Shown: positions 5,866 through 8,744 of the stretch, one piece after another | How positions within the stretch are numbered: the first letter of the stretch is position 1 | Layout: every line of letters starts with the position of its first letter | Assembly (NCBI GenBank): GCA_001464165.1 | Contig: LNEX01000408.1 | Span: 1 to 8,744 of the forward strand | DNA from: a bacterium Ga0077546 | GTDB lineage: Bacteria; Cyanobacteriota; Vampirovibrionia; Obscuribacterales; Obscuribacteraceae | Direction of reading: 5' to 3' | Length of the DNA stretch: 8,744 bases | Made by a program: the position numbers and the translations under genes | The notes under the pieces: model-generated | Databases searched by the model: none | Told to the model about the DNA's origin: nothing | The model's input: only the letters and a program-made list of their open reading frames with translations

Positions 5866-5963
5866 TCAACTTAAGTCGACAAGAACGGATTTTCGCCCGA
5901 GTGATATTAGCCGCAGCTCTCGTTGATGCGGTGTTAATCGCTTTGATTTTGCGACTATTTTAA
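5862..5963 (+). CDS. 33-aa single-pass membrane microprotein
   Basis: This small gene is inferred from three signs. Its ATG overlaps the stop of the 148-aa gene in the classical ATGA arrangement. GGAG (5848-5851) lies 10 nt upstream. The product has a convincing design: a polar N-terminus, MINLSRQERIFAR, followed by one hydrophobic helix (about 14-31: VILAAALVDAVLIALILR) and a short RLF tail. Arg at 6, 9 and 13 before the helix predict a cytosolic N-terminus by the positive-inside rule. An acidic residue (D22) inside the helix is unusual for a plain anchor and could mediate helix-helix contact. A hairpin with a T-tract follows 13 bp after the stop. The function is unknown; it could be a partner of the 148-aa protein or a substrate or regulator of the downstream intramembrane protease. 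Confidence 0.65.
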   Translation: MINLSRQERIFARVILAAALVDAVLIALILRLF

Positions 5964-5976
5964 GTCGGCAATTGCA

Positions 5977-6010
5977 GAGTCACTACCTATAGTGGCTCCC
6001 TTAATTTTTT
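5977..6010 (+). terminator. intrinsic terminator or attenuator before the protease gene
   Basis: GAGTCACTA (5977-5985), a CCTA loop and TAGTGGCTC (5990-5998) form a 9-bp stem with one G-U wobble. CCTTAA and then six Ts (6005-6010) follow. It closes the 5419-5963 pair. The T-run begins 6 nt after the stem, so termination may be partial and let some transcripts enter the protease gene. Confidence 0.55.
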
Positions 6011-6039
6011 CTCTATTTATTTCTTTCTTTCTATCTATT

Positions 6040-6059
6040 CCAGCCATAGCTGGTAGGAG
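6040..6059 (+). promoter_or_regulatory. hairpin touching the protease ribosome-binding site
   Basis: CCAGC (6040-6044), a CATA loop and GCTGG (6049-6053) make a perfect 5-bp stem. The Shine-Dalgarno AGGAG (6055-6059) starts one base after the stem and lies 5 nt before the ATG at 6065. The 30 bases before the hairpin are nearly all pyrimidine. This may be a local translation-control element; a promoter for the protease is not obvious in this spacer. Confidence 0.4.
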
Positions 6060-6064
6060 CAATA

Positions 6065-6874
6065 ATGAATTCGACTATTTCTGCAATTCTTGGAATTGCC
6101 TTTCTAATTTTCTTTCATGAGCTAGGACACTGGCTTGTCGCCCGTGGCCTCGGCTTAAAGACGGTTGTTTTTTCAATTGGATTTTGCTCGAAGGCTACAT
6201 CAATCAGCTTGGGGAAATTTTGGGACACAGAGTTTCGATTAGGTTTGTTTCCATTTGGCGGATTTGTCGTCATACCTGAGCTACAGGACGAAGAAGGCGG
6301 TCGGATTGTTTTAGAGGAGCATGGCATAGACGGTGATGCTTATGTTAAGCAGCCAGTTTGGAAGCGTGCCCTAGTAATAGCTGCTGGCCCATTGGCAAAT
6401 ATTTTCCTCGCTTATGGCCTCTACGTCATTCTTCTCATTGAACATCGTCATCTGCTAGCTGCTCAAGCTATCGTGGCCGCTTTCTTTACCACTGCTGGTG
6501 CTACCAATAGTGTGATATCTGGGCTTCTGATGATGCTTCATTTGACTGCTGTTGATCCATCTTTACCTGCTGGCGCAACTGATGTCCATGGCATCGTTGG
6601 TATTTTTCAAGTTGTGCATCAAGCAGCTGGCAGTTCATTTGTTATCTTTGGCCAAATACTTGCTTATCTAAGCTTGAATCTGGCAGTAATAAATTTGCTT
6701 CCACTGCCTCTATTTGATGGTGGACAACTGCTCTTTCTAGCCGTCGAGAAGCTGATTGGACGACCAGTTTCATTAGAGTTGCGTGGTTACCTTAGCTTGC
6801 TTGCTCTTGTTGGTCTTATTTTGCTAACGGGTCTTGGTTTACTAAATGACTTCACCAAGCCAATTTCTCTTTAG
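6065..6874 (+). CDS. RseP-like site-2 intramembrane metalloprotease (M50) lacking PDZ
   Basis: A polytopic inner-membrane zinc protease that cuts membrane-embedded substrates, as in release of sigma factors from anti-sigma proteins. The zinc site is HELGH (H18, E19, H22) in the first helix and D218 in NLLPLPLFDGG (210-220), so all catalytic residues are present. Flanking landmarks follow the RseP/RasP order: FPFGGFV (62-68), KQPVWKRALVIAAGPLANIF (95-114), GIVGIFQVV (176-184, matching the family's GPVGI segment), ending with LLNDFTKPI (259-267). At 269 residues it is much shorter than E. coli RseP (450). The segment between the GPLAN helix (ending about 128) and the following AAQAIVAAFFTT helix, where family members carry one or two PDZ domains, is absent. 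AGGAG at 6055-6059 supports the start, and a strong terminator follows. The gene lies 101 bp after the microprotein. Confidence 0.92.
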   Translation: MNSTISAILGIAFLIFFHELGHWLVARGLGLKTVVFSIGFCSKATSISLGKFWDTEFRLGLFPFGGFVVIPELQDEEGGRIVLEEHGIDGDAYVKQPVWKRALVIAAGPLANIFLAYGLYVILLIEHRHLLAAQAIVAAFFTTAGATNSVISGLLMMLHLTAVDPSLPAGATDVHGIVGIFQVVHQAAGSSFVIFGQILAYLSLNLAVINLLPLPLFDGGQLLFLAVEKLIGRPVSLELRGYLSLLALVGLILLTGLGLLNDFTKPISL

Positions 6875-6906
6875 TTAGAATGGTTGGAAAAGTGTTAATT
6901 TGATTT

Positions 6907-6928
6907 GGGCTACTGAGCCCTTTTTTTT
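6907..6928 (+). terminator. intrinsic terminator of the protease gene
   Basis: GGGCT (6907-6911), an ACTG loop and AGCCC (6916-6920) form a perfect GC-rich 5-bp stem followed directly by eight Ts (6921-6928). It lies 32 bp after the protease stop codon. Confidence 0.85.
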
Positions 6929-6938
6929 GGCTGAATAT

Positions 6939-6953
6939 TAGTAGACTGGTCTA
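6939..6953. repeat. 15-bp dyad repeat, copy 2 (TAGTAGACTGGTCTA)
   Basis: This 15-mer is identical to 108-122; the match stops exactly at these 15 bases on both sides. It contains the perfect dyad TAGAC-TG-GTCTA. It begins 10 nt after the protease terminator's T-run, within the spacer between the 3' ends of two converging genes (6874 plus, 7019 minus). There is no gene start within reach, which argues against a classical repressor operator here. Confidence 0.6.
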
Positions 6954-7018
6954 TTGGTTTATAGAAACTTTCATTTTTTAAGGAGACCTTGCCTTAACCT
7001 CATTTGGCGGTGGTTATA

Positions 7019-7660
7019 TTATCGAAACTCTTGCATTCCTTCAATTTTATTGGGAGAGGTTCTTGCTGGTCCCTTTTCTCTCCATGGATCAAGGTAGATC
7101 ATCTTTCCATCGGGATCTTTAACTCCAACGAACAGATGTTCATAGCCAGGTGTATGAATTAGAAATACTTTGCTGTCTGTCAGTCTGGGATCGTTACGTA
7201 GTTGTCTAGCAAGAAATTCAGCTTGTTCTGCGCACACCCATGTCTTTTTGCTGAGACCGCTATTTTGCAGAATATTGCCAATACTTGATTGGAAATCCCC
7301 TCCTGCGATGTGGTGTCCGTCGCGTACCATTTGTTGGAGAGCGTTGTTGTAGATCTCTTGGGTGGCGTTGAAGGTTGCCACACCTCGATCGGATGCCATT
7401 AGAATCTCGCGAGGAACGGCAAGTTCAAATTTGTCATTGCGCCTTGAGCTATTTTCTTGATTGGTAAAAACTGGAACATCACCAAAGACCAGCTCTCTAT
7501 ATGAAACTTTGTCCGATGGGAAGCAATCGGTTTTTCTCGAGATATTCTTAAGGTCACAAAGACTTAGTGAGCCGAGGCCATTGTCACTTTCAAAGTTGCG
7601 GTTGTCGTTGTTTTGAACGGCTCTGTCGCTTTTGGCTTCTGCTAGTTCATTTCTATTCAT
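7019..7660 (-). CDS. putative Cys-His-Asp (transglutaminase/papain-like fold) protein
   Basis: A 213-residue protein without signal peptide or membrane helix. Its C-terminal part carries a likely catalytic triad: C143 in KTWVCAEQAEFLARQL, H175 in GYEHLFVGV, and D191 in MIYLDPW. A cysteine opening a helix, a His about 32 residues later at a strand start, and an Asp-Pro 16 residues after it is the layout of transglutaminase-like and papain-like cysteine enzymes (peptidases, amidases, deamidases and some secreted toxins). The first 75 residues are polar and Asn/Asp/Arg-rich, likely disordered. The ATG at 7660 is preferred over TTG at 7693, though its ribosome site is weak. It is the last of three minus-strand genes; the triad is seen, but the enzymatic role and target are inference. 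Confidence 0.78.
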   Translation of the reverse strand: MNRNELAEAKSDRAVQNNDNRNFESDNGLGSLSLCDLKNISRKTDCFPSDKVSYRELVFGDVPVFTNQENSSRRNDKFELAVPREILMASDRGVATFNATQEIYNNALQQMVRDGHHIAGGDFQSSIGNILQNSGLSKKTWVCAEQAEFLARQLRNDPRLTDSKVFLIHTPGYEHLFVGVKDPDGKMIYLDPWREKGPARTSPNKIEGMQEFR

Positions 7661-7695
7661 TAGTAAGTTTCTCGGCTTGCTGGGGGATGCCAAGA

Positions 7696-7719
7696 AATAT
7701 AAAGAGTTCTCTGTGACAA
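7696..7719 (-). promoter_or_regulatory. TTGTCACA promoter-like motif of the Cys-His-Asp gene
   Basis: On the minus strand TTGTCACA (7719-7712) is followed by TATATT (7701-7696), with 12 nt between TTGTCA and TATATT. TATATT matches the sigma-70 -10 consensus at 5 of 6 bases. The ATG lies 51 nt downstream of the octamer. A TTG start at 7693 would lie inside this element, another reason to prefer the ATG at 7660. See 4047-4070 and 8355-8378 for the other copies. Confidence 0.42.
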
Positions 7720-7731
7720 ATACATACCAAT

Positions 7732-7763
7732 CAGTTATGCCTGCACAGTTGAGTGCAGTTATG
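7732..7763. repeat. inverted repeat flanked by 8-bp direct repeats
   Basis: CTGCAC (7741-7746) and GTGCAG (7753-7758) form a perfect 6-bp inverted repeat around AGTTGA. CAGTTATG occurs at 7732-7739 and again at 7756-7763, the second copy overlapping the right arm. It lies between the zinc-ribbon gene's stop and the TTGTCACA motif of the next gene. There is no T-run, so it is not a normal terminator; it could be an operator upstream of that motif. Confidence 0.35.
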
Positions 7764-7788
7764 GCAGCAAGTTGCAGGTAAGAGAGGC

Positions 7789-8289
7789 TTATCTGAATTT
7801 GTAAACTGGGCTGAGCTTCTTCGCTTGAGCATCAGAGAGTTTAGGTGGGCCTTCTTTTGCTTTCAAGCAGAGTTCGCAGCGAGGGCAAATTTTTGATGAG
7901 AAGCCCGCCGTGGGCATCCGCCACTTATTATTGCCACCAACCAGTGAAACCTCGCAACTAGGGCACTTACAATAAGAACAGTATTTTTTTAGGCAGAAGA
8001 AAGTTGCTATCAGAATAACTCCCAATAGGGGCAATTCGCCCAGTGGCAGTGTGAGGCGGATAATCAAAATTGAAGCAACTGTTGACCAAATGTATGTACC
8101 AGCCATCTTTTTTCGTTCCAAGAAAACCGACTGCATTCTTTGAGTAGCCACGGGGCTGACAGCACTGACAAAATGTGGAATGTAATTGTGGCGATTATCT
8201 ACTTGTGCAGACGTTAGCGGTGCAGCGTTGCTCTTAATCTGATTTAGAATAGCCTTGGTCTTTTTCGATGTTGCGTCCTTTGCTAGCAT
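7789..8289 (-). CDS. two-helix membrane protein with a zinc-ribbon-like C-terminus
   Basis: I do not recognise a family. The 166-residue product has a polar N-terminal region (1-60), two hydrophobic helices close together (about 65-80 and 84-100, separated by PLGELP), then a Cys-rich tail. The tail holds YCSYCKCPSC (C104, C107, C109, C112) and, 22 residues later, ICPRCELC (C135, C138, C141). Two CPxC knuckles at this distance are the hallmark of a zinc ribbon. A hairpin of two helices would put both the N-terminus and the ribbon on the same side, probably the cytosol. The ATG at 8289 is chosen; a TTG at 8295 also sits near GGAG (8303-8300 on minus, 10 nt from the ATG, 4 from the TTG). It is in the same orientation as the flanking genes, 128 bp before the Cys-His-Asp gene. 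Confidence 0.72.
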   Translation of the reverse strand: MLAKDATSKKTKAILNQIKSNAAPLTSAQVDNRHNYIPHFVSAVSPVATQRMQSVFLERKKMAGTYIWSTVASILIIRLTLPLGELPLLGVILIATFFCLKKYCSYCKCPSCEVSLVGGNNKWRMPTAGFSSKICPRCELCLKAKEGPPKLSDAQAKKLSPVYKFR

Positions 8290-8354
8290 GAGCAAGGTAC
8301 TCCGTAATTGAATGAATGATGTGGAGCAAGCTTTCGCTCTCTCTTTGTTTGTAG

Positions 8355-8378
8355 ATAGTAGAGGGGCAATTGTGACAA
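8355..8378 (-). promoter_or_regulatory. TTGTCACA promoter-like motif of the zinc-ribbon gene
   Basis: On the minus strand TTGTCACA (8378-8371) is followed by TACTAT (8360-8355), again with 12 nt between TTGTCA and the TA-hexamer. The octamer sits inside a perfect odd palindrome, ATTGT-C-ACAAT (8379-8369). The ATG is 81 nt downstream of the octamer. An alternative -10, TATCTA, begins at 15-nt spacing. It implies that this gene has its own promoter rather than depending on the 100-aa gene upstream. Confidence 0.38.
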
Positions 8379-8420
8379 TTCCATTGCTATGTAATTATTG
8401 TCGCCAGCTCTCATGCTGCT

Positions 8421-8723
8421 TTAGTGGCTCCAGTCAGACTTTGCTCTGCCCATATTCCACAAGAGTTGGTCTTTGCTCCATAAGCCGCTGCATAGTTGGC
8501 TAAGCTCTTCTTGCTCCTGCTCATTTAGACCAGGGCGGTGAATTTTGGGTTGAGACTGTTCTTGTTTAGGATTTAGTCTTTCTTCTCTGATGCGCATCAG
8601 TAAGTCATCAACACGTTTTTTACTTTCCTCGGGGGTCTCCGGTTTGTTTAGAGTCACTCCCGCCAAGGCGATCTTATAATAGCTTGAGCCGTTATTCCTC
8701 AGCGATTCTTCTAGCACGGCCAT
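8421..8723 (-). CDS. unknown 100-aa hydrophilic protein
   Basis: I do not recognise this gene. It encodes 100 residues with no membrane helix or signal peptide. The N-terminal third (1-27) could form a helix and strand; residues 30-75 (KPETPEESKKRVDDLLMRIR and the EQEQEEL region) are strongly charged and helix-prone, separated by a Lys/Gln/Pro-rich linker (52-65). The C-terminus is Trp-rich (W82, W89, W98) in a short amphipathic stretch, which could be a peptide-binding or membrane-surface element. The ATG at 8723 has AGGGGA (8735-8730 on minus) at 6-nt spacing, a good ribosome site. The frame stays open to the window edge, so a longer protein is possible but less likely. It is the first of three minus-strand genes, 131 bp ahead of the zinc-ribbon gene. 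Confidence 0.65.
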   Translation of the reverse strand: MAVLEESLRNNGSSYYKIALAGVTLNKPETPEESKKRVDDLLMRIREERLNPKQEQSQPKIHRPGLNEQEQEELSQLCSGLWSKDQLLWNMGRAKSDWSH

Positions 8724-8744
8724 CTGTAGTCCCCTGCGGGTCGG

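Noticed and set aside
6115..6327. Minus-strand 70-codon frame inside the site-2 protease gene.
   Set aside because: It is antisense to the catalytic motifs of a convincing gene; the Pro/Ser/Asn-rich product looks like a shadow.
7661..7693. TTG start at 7693 for the Cys-His-Asp gene.
   Set aside because: It would place the start inside the TTGTCACA/TATATT element, and an ATG occurs 11 codons later.
8312..8503. Plus-strand 63-codon Cys-rich frame at the right end.
   Set aside because: It overlaps the 3' end of the 100-aa minus-strand gene and the TTGTCACA motif, with no ribosome site; cysteine spacing gives no metal motif.
1..8744. Search for tRNA, rRNA, CRISPR arrays, insertion sequences, integrase or phage genes.
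   Set aside because: No cloverleaf-like stretch with a T-loop, no spaced direct repeats, no transposase motifs and no terminal inverted repeats were found by eye.

Overview
The window is ordinary bacterial chromosome with tightly packed genes, short spacers and several intrinsic terminators. There is no tRNA, rRNA, CRISPR array, transposase, integrase or phage gene. Moderate GC (mid-40s to about 50 % by eye), GGAG/AGGAG ribosome sites on some genes and weak or absent ones on others, and many small unrecognised genes suggest a poorly characterised free-living lineage. A deep-branching group such as the non-photosynthetic Cyanobacteria relatives (Melainabacteria/Obscuribacterales) would fit, but this is an impression and no gene here fixes the taxonomy.

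Left part (1-2401, minus strand): a probable three-gene operon reads leftward. It holds an 87-aa unknown protein (2401-2138), a 105-aa unknown protein (2114-1797) and a 517-aa APC-superfamily amino acid permease of the cationic-amino-acid-transporter type (1751-198). It ends in two tandem terminators (193-172 and 156-137). A perfect 15-bp dyad lies over the permease's leader. Centre (2870-5026): two divergent class I SAM-dependent methyltransferases, a canonical one on minus (3733-2870) and a divergent one on plus (4097-5026), share a 363-bp intergenic region with stacked dyads. Right of centre (5419-6874, plus): a 148-aa helical unknown overlaps by ATGA a 33-aa single-membrane-helix microprotein (5862-5963). 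A hairpin/U-tract, a pyrimidine-rich leader and a hairpin touching the ribosome site follow. Then comes a 269-aa RseP-like site-2 protease that keeps all catalytic and flanking RseP motifs but has no PDZ domain. Right end (7019-8723, minus): three unrecognised genes, namely a 100-aa hydrophilic protein, a two-helix membrane protein with a zinc-ribbon-like tail, and a 213-aa protein with a Cys-His-Asp arrangement like the transglutaminase/papain-like fold.

Three signals cut across the genes. (1) An identical 15-bp element containing the perfect dyad TAGAC-TG-GTCTA occurs at 108-122 and 6939-6953. Both copies sit 9-10 nt after a plus-strand hairpin/T-run and beside the 3' end of a minus-strand gene. 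(2) The octamer TTGTCACA occurs exactly three times, each time upstream of a gene and pointing toward it, with a TA-rich hexamer at constant spacing. (3) The 5419-6874 locus looks like a small membrane module joining a coupled microprotein to a gate-less intramembrane protease. These are the best candidates for something undescribed; their functions are inference.
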